Source of the DNA: Granulicella sp. S156
Lineage (GTDB): Bacteria > Acidobacteriota > Terriglobia > Terriglobales > Acidobacteriaceae
Assembly: GCF_009766105.1 (NCBI RefSeq)
Contig: NZ_LMUH01000022.1
Coordinates: forward strand, 3,725-67,724
Length of the DNA stretch: 64,000 nt
Direction: 5' to 3'
Both the position numbers and the translations under genes were made by a program. Of this stretch, positions 19,801 to 28,800 are shown piece by piece (position 1 is the first letter of the stretch; the number at the start of each line of letters is the position of its first letter). The notes beneath the pieces were generated by a model. That model had not been told where the DNA came from, ran no database searches, and worked only from the letters and a program-made list of their open reading frames with translations.

Positions 19801-20440
19801 TGCCATCAAGCATATAGTAGACGCTGCCCTGCAGTGCACCATTGATGGTGTAAGCAGAAACATCCGCGCCCGCCCGCGCAGCGAAGATGCTGGGTGTGTC
19901 AGATGCATTGGGTGTGCCGTTGGTGGGAAGGACTCCGGCGCTCAGTTGCACCAACTGGAAAACATCGCGGGTCAATAGTGGGACTCGATCAATGACTTCG
20001 GCCGAAATAAGCTGGCCAACCGTAGAGTTATTTGTCTCTGCAAGATCGGTAGCCCCAGACACCGTCACCACCTGATTCACGCTGCCCACCTGGAGCGTGA
20101 TGTTGATGGAACTTACCTGGTCCACGTTGACAATCACTTTATCCTCAGCGGTGCTCTCAAAACCTGCTGCACTGGCGGTCACCGTATAAATACCCGGGGT
20201 TAGCGAAACAAATGAGTACAGGCCGGCGGTGGTGGTGACGGTTGACTGCGCGACACCCGTTGCTCGATTGAGCGCCGTCACCCTGGCTCCCAGGACGATG
20301 GCTCCGGCTGGATCGGAGATTAGGCCGTTCAGGCCGCCGCGACCGGCTTGACTGAAGGCAGCGATTCCCCCGCCGAAGACAATGATTGGAAGCAGAAGAA
20401 ATTGCCAAATCGTTCTAAAGCATGAAGCTCTTGTATTCAT
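16862..20440 (-). CDS. Oar-type TonB-dependent receptor
   Basis: Outer-membrane receptor, 1192 residues, for TonB/ExbBD-driven uptake of large ligands, probably oligosaccharides. A signal peptide is followed by a carboxypeptidase-regulatory-like domain (about 32-115: GGLNGLISDPAGAIVLGARVTALN through NITLQVGSVNQVVTV), a plug domain (about 120-270: GQLISAEVIDRVPLL, YMLDGSPIG, ISLVSKSGGNQFHG) and a long beta-barrel ending in FGSKFTF with the terminal Phe used for barrel assembly. ATG 20440 has GGAGGG upstream. It is divergent from a membrane-bound regulator and shares the 20-bp tandem box with the GH2 gene, so it likely imports the glycan fragments produced by these enzymes. Ligand identity is not readable. 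Confidence 0.92.
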   Translation of the reverse strand: MNTRASCFRTIWQFLLLPIIVFGGGIAAFSQAGRGGLNGLISDPAGAIVLGARVTALNRATGVAQSTVTTTAGLYSFVSLTPGIYTVTASAAGFESTAEDKVIVNVDQVSSINITLQVGSVNQVVTVSGATDLAETNNSTVGQLISAEVIDRVPLLTRDVFQLVQLSAGVLPTNGTPNASDTPSIFAARAGADVSAYTINGALQGSVYYMLDGSPIGIAENNTASIIPALQVPEDGVDEYRVETQNAPASYQSGGAGVISLVSKSGGNQFHGDGFVYIRPDTLGANDYFNKQNQLLAGMPNQTPAFHRYQEGGAISGPILHKKLFFFADYEATQQRTYDAGYFTVPTLAERSGDFSADAGNFTVYNPLVPDNANGTRQPFSGNKIPAGDIDPVAKNFLSQFPLPAPNLSGTGPYHINNYFGAGLDPNDAQKFDIRGDYYQSEKQRFFARFSFDRIFFSNSNLYGSGHLDPYYFQNTTNGRNILLADDYTLSPTSVLQLRYSFTRHYEDQVGDTSQDGFNISTLGFPQELASQVLFPQVPTILLSNTTGMGGTTNYNTFIFASENSDFSATYTKSTGKHEIGIGLEYEKKFMNVGQPPAPAGSYSFDTTGTSSTTFAGDGSDFASFLLGIGEAPGSESGNFTQDLFAAEANSYYASFFQDNYHVTHSLTLDFGVRWEIFGSRTERHNRLEYFDPGLQYSAGGVSLTGGEVFANGAHRSPFTTNLTNFAPHAGLVWQAIPHLVLRGAGGIYYGPSTKMVSNAFQDSDGFASTSAWDATNYNADGNTTINNPLSNPFPNGITKPTGASLGPATYLGSVLNTVSHSPRTLTTYDFNFGFEYEFPHQIIFSAAYVGSRGLFLPLGTSSADENQLSLGTIQQYGASLCVVPNPDCVMVPNQWAATQPSTNANYGSPTVPLWVALQSYPQFGTGNYGAGNGVLVNGYPAGGSKYNSLQSKVEKRLTSHFTTLASFTWGKLLTDDFTPPLNFIGYHVGLPQDWKNLNIEHSLAPQDVKFQFNWQISYDLPIGKGRALNLNGIANQAFGGWTINTIAYLSTGVPVAAPNGTGDPYFLQRVNQNCDPGNGAMHTPAQWFNYTCFSTPASQLLPGSAPAFLSHVRTDGAHDLDLSLYKNFRLGHERNLRFEVSSYNFTNSVQFGYPNVFWFPTPTPQNMAGFGQVTSDANTPRQFQFGSKFTF

Positions 20441-20524
20441 GTATCACCCTCCGCTGGAAGCGCCACTTCACTTTTTGTCCGCTTGCTTTACATGAAGTTA
20501 GCAGTGGCAAGAATTCTCGCTACG

Positions 20525-20544
20525 TTCCTAACGGTCCCTAACCC
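20525..20544. promoter_or_regulatory. second copy of the 20-bp tandem CCTAAC box
   Basis: TTCCTAACGG-TCCCTAACCC differs from the copy at 14951-14970 at one base. It lies 85-104 bp upstream of the TonB receptor start and about 80 bp before the earliest regulator start, in the divergent intergenic region. It is a candidate binding site for the regulator encoded next to it. Confidence 0.55.
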
Positions 20545-20669
20545 GCAATAAAACAATGATTTAAGGAAGCCGGCAGCGGCACACGCCAAACTAGGGGAAG
20601 GATGATCAGGTATATAGTCGCAACATGAGTGCCACTCCCAGCCACAATGCGCGCAGCAGTGGAGTCTCC

Positions 20670-21896
20670 ATGCAGGAGACGAATGTGCGATTCTCGGGAA
20701 TCTCGGTCGAAGAGATCAGGACCGCCTTGGACGAACTGCTCCAGAGCTCTGCTTTCGCCATGAGTAAACGATGCGGTGACTTCTTAGCTTTTGTGGTTGA
20801 GCAGACCCTCCTCGGCCATCAACATGAGCTCAAAGAGAGGACAATTGGAGTCGGAGTCTTCGGTCGTGATCCCGCATATGACACGAGTGAAGATGCAATC
20901 GTGCGTATCAAAGCCAGCGAGGTTCGGAAGAGGCTGGGCTTTTACTATGCCGGGCTGGGGAAAAATTCTGCCGTCTGGATCAGTTTGCCGACGGGAGGCT
21001 ATGTACCCGATTTTGTTCGAGCCAAGAGTCCCCAAACCGGAGGGGAAAGCAATCGACCACTGACGACGGAACTAATTTTACCGTCGATCCAGTTAGACGT
21101 GGTCCCAACTCCGGGCCCTCATCATTACAGTTACAAATGGCGCATTGGAAGTGGTTTATTGCTGGCAGCGTTCCTATTGGCTGTTGCGGGACTCTTCTGG
21201 CTCAAACACACCAAACCTGCTTCTATCGTTAATCAATTCTGGAATCCTGTTTTTCAGAATCCGGCTCCCGTATTAATCGTAACCACTCCAGTGCCAGCAT
21301 ATATCTCTTATGCATCATCGCAAATACAGATTCCCAGGCGACCGACCGAATATGTATTAACGACTGACCAGTTCGTTGGGCAGGGCGATGTACGCGCTGC
21401 CGAGCAGATCTCTACTGTGCTTCAAGGATTGGGGCATGCATCAAAAATGATGACGAGCAGCACCGTCGACTTCCATGAGCTTAGCCGTCACTCGTTAGTG
21501 TTGATCGGCTATTCGAGCACCCAATGGGCGGCAATCAGTAAGGAATTTCGTTATTTCATCGATGACAGCCGAGGAGGGATGATCACGGATCGCGGCCAAT
21601 CGACCGAGTGGTATCCACATCATCTTGCTAAAGATCTGCACACTGACGAGGACTACGCGATCGTGTCAAGAGTGTATGTTCCTGAAGCCAGAGCCATGGT
21701 GGTACTAGTGAGCGGGGCAACGCAATATGGAACCGAGAGCGCCGCGGAGCTCGTGACGAACAGTGATTTGTTGAGTGCAGCCCTTCGGCGAGCGCCGCAA
21801 GATTGGTCCAAGAAGAATCTTCAGCTTGTGTTGCACTTGAAGGTGATTGGAGATACACCCGAAGCTCCGGAAGTTATTGCTACAGAATTCTGGTAG
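20670..21896 (+). CDS. membrane-anchored one-component regulator-like protein (copy 1 of 3)
   Basis: About 408 residues. The cytoplasmic N-terminal module holds the conserved run FLAFVVEQTLLG..ELKERTIGVGVFGRDPAYDT, EDAIVRIKASEVRKRLGFYY and LPTGGYVPDF, also present in the proteins at 29.5 and 42.9 kb. One hydrophobic helix (GLLLAAFLLAVAGLFWL) divides it from a ~210-residue C-terminal domain, presumably periplasmic, ending VIATEFW. The topology is like ToxR/CadC regulators: DNA-binding head, single membrane span, external sensor. DNA binding is inferred, not shown. ATG 20670 has GGAG five bases upstream; ATG 20625 is an alternative 15 codons earlier without a ribosome-binding site. Divergence from the TonB receptor and the box between them suggest it controls uptake of the receptor's ligand. 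Confidence 0.75.
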   Translation: MQETNVRFSGISVEEIRTALDELLQSSAFAMSKRCGDFLAFVVEQTLLGHQHELKERTIGVGVFGRDPAYDTSEDAIVRIKASEVRKRLGFYYAGLGKNSAVWISLPTGGYVPDFVRAKSPQTGGESNRPLTTELILPSIQLDVVPTPGPHHYSYKWRIGSGLLLAAFLLAVAGLFWLKHTKPASIVNQFWNPVFQNPAPVLIVTTPVPAYISYASSQIQIPRRPTEYVLTTDQFVGQGDVRAAEQISTVLQGLGHASKMMTSSTVDFHELSRHSLVLIGYSSTQWAAISKEFRYFIDDSRGGMITDRGQSTEWYPHHLAKDLHTDEDYAIVSRVYVPEARAMVVLVSGATQYGTESAAELVTNSDLLSAALRRAPQDWSKKNLQLVLHLKVIGDTPEAPEVIATEFW

Positions 21897-22167
21897 TCGT
21901 CTTGGACCAGCGCCATTCGGCTTGCCGTACTTCTCCAATTTCACTGCAATGGCGGTCTCAAACTCGGCACAAAGATAACATTCGGCGGTCCGTATCGAGG
22001 AGCAGCCAAGCGGGAATGATCTGCCCCTTATCCCCGACGTTCTTTCGCCAGAGATTCGCGCAGACACGTCGGAGGTCACTGGGGTTGCACCCCTATCAAA
22101 CCCGGACCTCTGTTGTCTTTTTGGCTGTTACTTAGGCCCCATTCAATCGTAAGTTCTTTAGATTGAG

Positions 22168-22211
22168 TGGCGGGACGACGGGGCTCGAACCCGCGACCTC
22201 TGCCGTGACAG
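22168..22211 (-). other. tRNA-Asp(GTC) 3' fragment, probable attachment-site remnant
   Basis: Read on the minus strand, 22211-22168 gives the anticodon loop CTGTCAC (anticodon GTC), a 5-base variable loop, a T-arm with GGGTTCGAGCCCC and an acceptor 3' strand ending G-CCA. The acceptor strand is one base short, and no 5' half follows upstream. Fragments running from anticodon loop to CCA are what tyrosine recombinases leave when integrating into tRNA genes. The rest of 21897-22589 has no recognisable gene. Confidence 0.6.
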
Positions 22212-22589
22212 TGAGCCTGAAACCCGTAAATTATAGAAACGCCGGGCAATGGATGGCTCCAATAAGCCCTAAAAGTAACGCTGAGGAACCGTTATTGTGA
22301 CCTTATTGTGCCCTCGATTTTCCCTCATGAACGTCCTGAGACCCCTGCCGTCCTGCGGCATTGGTGGCGCCTGTGGACCGTTTCCTCTGCCCCTAATAGC
22401 ACTGGTCGCGGAGCGAAAGCGATCGCGGCTAGCAGACTATCGGAGGGCATAGCTGCAACAGACTGCCTGCACACTCCCGCAAAACGGTGTTTTGGGAAAC
22501 CTCAGGACCGAACTTGCCGAAATCCCGACTTTCAAGGAACATGTAGCTGAACCCATTTTCGCTCAGACTGATACCGTCGATAACCTCTT

Positions 22590-23081
22590 GTGCGAAAGGA
22601 ACCTCTGATTCGATATAAGCCTGCCCGCCCTGCACTCGCGACGGCTATCTGCATTTACGAGATCGTGGTCGTCCTACTCGCTCTTCTAGGACGTTCCTTC
22701 GACCACTGGCTGCGGGTCGCACATCCGTCGCGCTACCATCAGACACCGTTCCCCCAAATCGTAGCGTCAGAATTGAGCTACGCAGTGGCAATTCTTGCCG
22801 CAATTTTGCTCTGGCGAATGCGACCAGTAGCCGCTCATCTACTTGCGATTCGGGCTGCCATTACGCTGCTTGTGTATCTCTACATTGTGATACACCATCC
22901 ATTCAACGTTACTCAGCGCCCCCCGCGACTAATCAGTCCCACAATGGTTCACGGAGCGATATACGTCATCGGTTTAGGAATTGTCGCGCTCAACATGTCC
23001 ATAGCTTGGTATGCCTATAACATAACCGTACGCCGGATTGACGACATAGCAAGGCCGAGATCTTCCCCCATAACCGTGTGA
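22590..23081 (+). CDS. hypothetical four-helix membrane protein
   Basis: 163-residue reading from GTG 22590 with four hydrophobic segments (IYEIVVVLLALLG; ASELSYAVAILAAILLW; AAITLLVYLYIVI; IYVIGLGIVALNMSIAWYAY) joined by short polar loops, and a basic C-terminus. I do not recognise the family. No good ribosome-binding site precedes the GTG, and no ATG is near, so the start is uncertain. It lies just inside the tRNA-Asp fragment and converges on the GH127-type gene, so it may belong to integrated DNA. Confidence 0.5.
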   Translation: MRKEPLIRYKPARPALATAICIYEIVVVLLALLGRSFDHWLRVAHPSRYHQTPFPQIVASELSYAVAILAAILLWRMRPVAAHLLAIRAAITLLVYLYIVIHHPFNVTQRPPRLISPTMVHGAIYVIGLGIVALNMSIAWYAYNITVRRIDDIARPRSSPITV

Positions 23082-23283
23082 GGATCGAGTTAGTCGAAGT
23101 TGCCTATAACATCGACTTTCGAGGCAGTTCGCGATTTGTCTCGAATTGCTCGCTCTCGATTTTGACAGTACCTTCCCAGAAGCTGATTTGTTGTTACCGA
23201 TTGATTCTTGTGGTCCGACCGGCACTGTTCAGAAACTTTGCTGGCGCCCAGCTTCTCCGCAGCTTTCAATGGTTCAGCAATGT

Positions 23284-25737
23284 TTAAGCCAATGCATGAA
23301 CGCTCGGGTAGCAGGTGAACTCCTCTTGCGAGATGAGCCAGTACGGCATAAGTTTCTGTCCATCGCTGCCGCGCACGCTGAAATGTAACGGAGCATCGGC
23401 AGAAGATTCCAGGTGATCGACGAGATGCTCCGGGCTGACGTTGAGATCAACCTTGGAGCTTCCCACTGCGGCAAGAAGAATAGGACCATACTCGACCGAG
23501 TAACGATGGTCATCGGCTGTCTGGTCTTCGCCCACATACCGTCGCACGCGAAGCGTCGCAGGAAGCGTGAAGTCGACAACATCCCCGTCACTCCAGCGTC
23601 TGTCGAGCGAGAAGTAGCTGCCTGGCTTTCCGGTCCCCGTGACCTTGCCGTTAACCGAAACCGACATGTCATGAGCAGCCCACGAGGGCACCCGGACGCG
23701 GAGGTTTGCCTGCACCGGGCTCGCCACTTTGATGAAGGCGCTCACGTGGGTCTCATAGGGGAAGCGCGTCTTCAACTTCAACTCAATAGGCTGGCCTGCC
23801 TGTCGCCAGCGAATGGTCGAGGCTTCGAACAGGTTCACATAGAGGCCATCGGGTGCGATCGAGTATATGTGCTCCGGTAGCGAACCGATCAAGCGCGTGC
23901 CCTGCCCTTCGCAGCAAGTATTCTCGCGAGTCGATTTCTCCTTGGTTCCTTCGAGGATCGTGTGGTACCGGAGCCCGTGGCCTTGATCCTGGTTGGCCAT
24001 ACCGACGTTATAAATCGACTTTTCGATCTCCGTTGCGTACCGCTCGTTATCTGGGTCGAGTAACTGAAAGCGCTGACTGAGGAAGACCCAGAAGGCGCTG
24101 CCGCACAACTCGCCTAGCTTCTGATGAAGGTAGTTGCTGTTTGGCGGGTCCTTCTCGAACTCGATGATGGAGATGCTGCCACCCGCCTGCTGCCAATGTG
24201 CGCGGTAGAGTTCCCATGCGCCAAGAACCGCGTCGCGATATCGAGGATCGCCCGTGACCAGGTACATGTCCAGATATGCTTCCAGGTTGGTCAGCAGATA
24301 ACAGTGCGGCCGGTCGTAAGGGTATTGCCAGATCTGTTCCTTCTCCTGCTTGGCGAGACCCTCCAGCCAACCGTCTTCCTGGTAGTAGCGCTGAATGACC
24401 TGTGCATCCGCTGGCTTGCCGACGGGGCAGGCGGACACACGGGTGTTGGCGACCATGCCTTGGCCCCCTTGAATTGCGCCGCGGAGCATGTCTGGCAGGA
24501 ACGGTTGTTGATTGAACCAGTCGTAGTAACCACGGAGCAGAGGAAGAGCTTTGGGATTGCCGCTGTACGCCGCTTCGAGGAGCCCGTGCGTAAGCCATGC
24601 GCGTGTGTACGCGGCGCGTTCGGAGTAGAAGATGGTGTCTTCGGGATAGGCCATGATATAGCCGTTGGCCTGCTTGCACTCATCGATGCCATCTACCACG
24701 ACATTGAGCCGCCGATGCAGTTCAGGGTGGTCTATCCACCGCACGGTGTTTCCTGCCCCCATCAGGAAGCGGCCAGCATTTGAGCCAGCGAGATCTTCTT
24801 CCCAGAAGATTTGCGATCCGGTGGGTTTAAAGCCCTGCACCTTACCGGTGCGCTCGTAGAACTGCCGCAGTAGATCGTCGGTGGTGTACGAGTTGAGCAG
24901 GTACTCTATGTTGTTTTGCATGGCGGTCTGGAAGACCCCGCCATTGAGCGTGACGCCGGTGCGGGGTGCCTCCGCCTTATATCTAGCCGGCTTCCAGGTT
25001 GCGGCATCCGTGACAGAGTGTGGGTTGTCCATGCGAATACCTTCGCCGTCCTGCCGGGCGGGCCGTGTGAGCTGTGCGGTGAGGGCCGGATTGCCATTGA
25101 TCGGATCGGCGGTGACCGAGCATCCGACCGCGATGTCATGACCGTTCGAAATCACCGCAATCTTTGCGATCTTAAGACTGTATTCGGGGCTGTCCCTGGG
25201 CTCCTTGCCGAGTGGTGTGCTATCGGTACCGTCGGCTCGAACGGAGCGCAGCTTGGTCGCGGTCAGACGCACGTAGCGCGCATGAATGTTGTTCGCGGCG
25301 TACTGCGAGATGTTGTCCTTGAGATCAGGAAAGTCGGAGCCAGTGAAGTCGGCGACAGTGAGCGCCTTCGCAAAGTTTGGGTCGTCCGAAGCTTCAAGAC
25401 GAAATCTTAACGGGAAGGCCTCGCCCCCATAGTATTGGTCGTGCCCGGGGTACATCCGCTCGGATGCTGGGAAGAGTTGGATGGCGGAGATAGCCACGCT
25501 CTTCTTCAGGTCTACCTGAACCCAGGTGGTGACGTCAGGCTTCGAGACAACCTTCGAGCGATACGCGCGGTAGCTGGTCGCTGGAGTAGCGGCCATACGA
25601 ACGCCAATCAGATATGGCCGCATGTCGTTCTGAGTGGCTTGCGCCCAAAGAGCGATTGGCTTTATGGTGCCGACTACCGCAAGGCCCAAAGCATTGATAG
25701 TGCCGTTTCTAACGAAGGTGCGTCTTGTTACTGACAT
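23284..25737 (-). CDS. Tat-exported GH127/GH146-type beta-L-arabinofuranosidase with discoidin-like domain
   Basis: Exported 817-residue hydrolase of the DUF1680 group, expected to remove beta-L-arabinofuranose from plant glycans. It begins with a twin-arginine signal (VTRRTFVRNG then a hydrophobic run). Residues about 50-175 form a discoidin/F5-8C-like binding domain (TTWVQVDLKKSVAISAIQLFPA...HARYVRLTATKLR). The alpha/alpha-barrel follows. The zinc-cysteine catalytic site is visible as the E-x-C pair in GELCGSAF (Glu543, Cys545) and the double cysteine in ENTCCEGQG (608-609), as in HypBA1-type enzymes. ATG 25737 has AAGGAGAG upstream; an upstream ATG at 25794 lacks a signal peptide. It is 71 bp downstream of the TonB receptor on the same strand, so the two probably form an operon for arabinose-containing glycans. 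Confidence 0.87.
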   Translation of the reverse strand: MSVTRRTFVRNGTINALGLAVVGTIKPIALWAQATQNDMRPYLIGVRMAATPATSYRAYRSKVVSKPDVTTWVQVDLKKSVAISAIQLFPASERMYPGHDQYYGGEAFPLRFRLEASDDPNFAKALTVADFTGSDFPDLKDNISQYAANNIHARYVRLTATKLRSVRADGTDSTPLGKEPRDSPEYSLKIAKIAVISNGHDIAVGCSVTADPINGNPALTAQLTRPARQDGEGIRMDNPHSVTDAATWKPARYKAEAPRTGVTLNGGVFQTAMQNNIEYLLNSYTTDDLLRQFYERTGKVQGFKPTGSQIFWEEDLAGSNAGRFLMGAGNTVRWIDHPELHRRLNVVVDGIDECKQANGYIMAYPEDTIFYSERAAYTRAWLTHGLLEAAYSGNPKALPLLRGYYDWFNQQPFLPDMLRGAIQGGQGMVANTRVSACPVGKPADAQVIQRYYQEDGWLEGLAKQEKEQIWQYPYDRPHCYLLTNLEAYLDMYLVTGDPRYRDAVLGAWELYRAHWQQAGGSISIIEFEKDPPNSNYLHQKLGELCGSAFWVFLSQRFQLLDPDNERYATEIEKSIYNVGMANQDQGHGLRYHTILEGTKEKSTRENTCCEGQGTRLIGSLPEHIYSIAPDGLYVNLFEASTIRWRQAGQPIELKLKTRFPYETHVSAFIKVASPVQANLRVRVPSWAAHDMSVSVNGKVTGTGKPGSYFSLDRRWSDGDVVDFTLPATLRVRRYVGEDQTADDHRYSVEYGPILLAAVGSSKVDLNVSPEHLVDHLESSADAPLHFSVRGSDGQKLMPYWLISQEEFTCYPSVHALA

Positions 25738-25808
25738 TAACTCTCTCCTTACTTCTGGGTGAGGCTGGTGGAGCGATCCTGCCTGGGTGAACATACGTCA
25801 ACCCGCCG

Positions 25809-28800
25809 TTAGAACGAATATCTGAGGCCAAACTGCATCGACCGCGGACTGTTTGACTGCGAAGTTGCCACACCGAGCGTCGGAGAGGTGACACCGCCAC
25901 CTCCGGTACTGAAGAGTGGATGGTTGAAGAGGTTATACGCCTCTGCCCGGAACTGAAGCTGGTGATGTTCAGTGACAGCGAAGTTCTTCAAGACGGATAG
26001 GTTCGTGGAGAAGATTCGGGGCTGGGATCCCACCGCACGTGTGGTGCCGTATTGGCCCGCTGCAGGTTGTGCGAAACATGCAGGATTGAAGATGTTGAAC
26101 CGTGTGCGCTGAAATCCCTGCATGGGATTGCAGGTAAGGTTTGCGTAGACAGCATGGTAAGGGCTTGTGTCCGCGTTGTTATTCGCGGTCACGGATATAG
26201 GCTGGCCGGACGCAAAGTACTGCAGACCGGAGAGTTCCCAGCCTCCGATCAGCTCTCGATTGAAGATATTGTTCGAGTTTGCAAATCGCTTGCCTGGTCC
26301 GAAGGGCAGGAAGTAAATCGGACTGATGTTGAGATCCTGACCACGATTGAAGCTCGCCGGACCGTAGGTGAGCCGAGGGTTGTAGATCGACTGGATATCG
26401 TTGTTGTCACCGTCCACGTTGTCCAACGCTTTCTGCCAGGTGTAGCTGATTAGAACTTGAAGATCCTTGGAGAGACTTCGATCGAGCTTGACACCTAGTG
26501 CGTTATAGTTCGCGCTGAAGGCGTTCAGCTGACCGTCAATGGGTCCGGCACTGGGATAAGGCCGGACATCGAGCTTGCCGGAGGTATTCCCAGCGGATAG
26601 GGCGTTTGGTTGATTGAGGTCAGCTCGAGCAGATTGGTGCCGGGTGACATTGCCGAGATACTCCACCGTGAGCAATGTGTTGCTTCCGAGAGTCTGCTCG
26701 ATGTTCAGATTCCATTCCTGGGTCGAGGTGTCCTTGAGGGTTGGAGTGATTGAATAGCCGCCCTGGCCAGGGACCGACGATGGATTGGCCTGAAACAGAT
26801 TCTGTATATTCTGCGGCGATTGAATGTTCAGGCTATAGCTCTGAGAGACCACGTTCGGCGAGTACAGAAGCATGAACTGGAGATTGTTGTAGAGAATGGG
26901 CGCATAGTAAATGCCATAGCCACCACGAATGGCGAGATTGTTGGCTGCCTTATATGAGAAGCCGACTCGGGGGCCCCAGTCGCCATAGTTCGCGTTCCAG
27001 CTTCCCGGCCTGTTTGAATTAGTCGGTAAGACGTAGATCGCACCGTGCCCATTTTTATCGGTGGGAGGATTGACGTAGTCGTATCGCAGTCCCATATTCA
27101 GCGTAAGGCGTGGAGTGACTCTCCAATCATCTTGAAGGAACCCGGACACGTCGAACTCCCGGAATGCTCCTGCGGAGGTTCCCGTGAGACCGCTTCCGCT
27201 GACGGGGAATCCGAGTTCCAGATCGGCTAACGCGTTGCCCTGATCAGACGAGCTGCGTTGTCCGCCGATGTACTGGGATGTTGCTGATCCGTCGAAGCTG
27301 TAGTTGCCATTGTTCGTAACGACCCAGTCGCCATCAAACTGAACACGAATGAACTCACCGCCGAAGCTCAATGTGTGGTTACCAGCCTTCCATGTGACCT
27401 GATCGGCGAATTGGTAACGGTTTTGGATGGCGCCTTGCGGAGAGTACGGATCACCGAGCGAGGTGTAGTTCGAGACAGAGATCGCTGGCGGCGTCGATTG
27501 CTCCAGCAGCGGGTCGAGATTCTTCAGTCCGTAGTAGGTCGCGTAATTCTTCGCGCCGGTTCCTTGCTGCGTACGGAATAGATTGCTCCGGTTATAGCCA
27601 ATCTTCAGGGCGTTTACGGTGTGGTCATTCACGATATAGGTGTCCGTAATGGAGGCATTGGTGCCCGTGAGAGGAACGCTGATGCCGAAGAATCCCGGAA
27701 CGATGCTGGTTCCCCCGCCGGAACTGCTGAAGCGAGCTACTGTGCCAAAGATCTGGTTCTTTTCGGAAACGTTCCAATCGACGCGGCCAAGATATTCGTC
27801 ATAGTTACTAATCGAGGGAAGGTTTACTTGGTAGTTCACATTATTCGCGTTCAGCGGCATGTTCGGGAGCGGGTAGTTTTGTAGCCATAGCTGGGCGAAC
27901 GGGCTGATAGCCGGCAGCGTATTGTTCTGGAACGGGGTGGATGTACCAGTCGTAGCGTTGTACGTTGAGGGGTCATAGATGACCGGGTCAGCTGAGAAGT
28001 CTCCCTGACGCTCGGCCGCTGTGGGGACGCGATTCTGCGATAACCCGGATGAGTGACTCCGCAGGCCCGAGTAGTCGAAGAAACCGAAGATCTTGTTTCG
28101 GAAGACCGGCCCCCCCAGGTTGCCGCCGAAGAGGTTGTACCGCAGCGGCGCCTTCGACGTCGCATACCAGTTCTTTGCGTTTGCGGCGTCGTTTTGCAGG
28201 AAGTCGTACGCAGTCCCATGGAATTTTTTGGAGCCGCTCTTAGTGATGACGTTGACGATCGCAGGCTGTCTGAAGGTGGCGGGGGCGTTGCTGTAAAGAG
28301 TGGATACCTCGTTGACGGCCTCGACGGAGGCGAGGATGTTCGCGGTCTGCGTGAGGAGATTTGTGTTGTCGATTCCGTCCTGTAGAAACTGCGTCTGATT
28401 AGGCCCCAGCCCGGCCAGGATGACTGCGTTGCTCGTCTGGCCGAAAAAGCTTTGGTCGCCGGCCGAGTTGGAAGCGTCTACGCCGTTCTGTGAAGCCGGG
28501 CCCAAAGTGGCGACGCTTAGAATGCTACGGCCACTGTTTGGAAGCTGCGTCAGTTGCGCACTGTCCACGGATGTGGACAACTCATGGCTGTCCGTTTGGA
28601 GAGCTACCGATCCTGATGATCCGGTCACCGTGATCTCTTCCGAAACGTTTCCTACCTTCATGTGAACGTCAAGGTTCAGGCCGCCCAAAGTCAGCGTGGC
28701 TGAGACCACCTCTTTATTAAAGCCGGCGGCAGTTGCCGTAATGCGATACGAACCGGCGTTCAACGAGGGGGCCGTATAAAAGCCGCTTGCGTCCGTCGTG

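Noticed and set aside
24124..24783. 219-codon plus-strand open frame
   Set aside because: Antisense to the arabinofuranosidase and lacking any recognisable motif or start signal.
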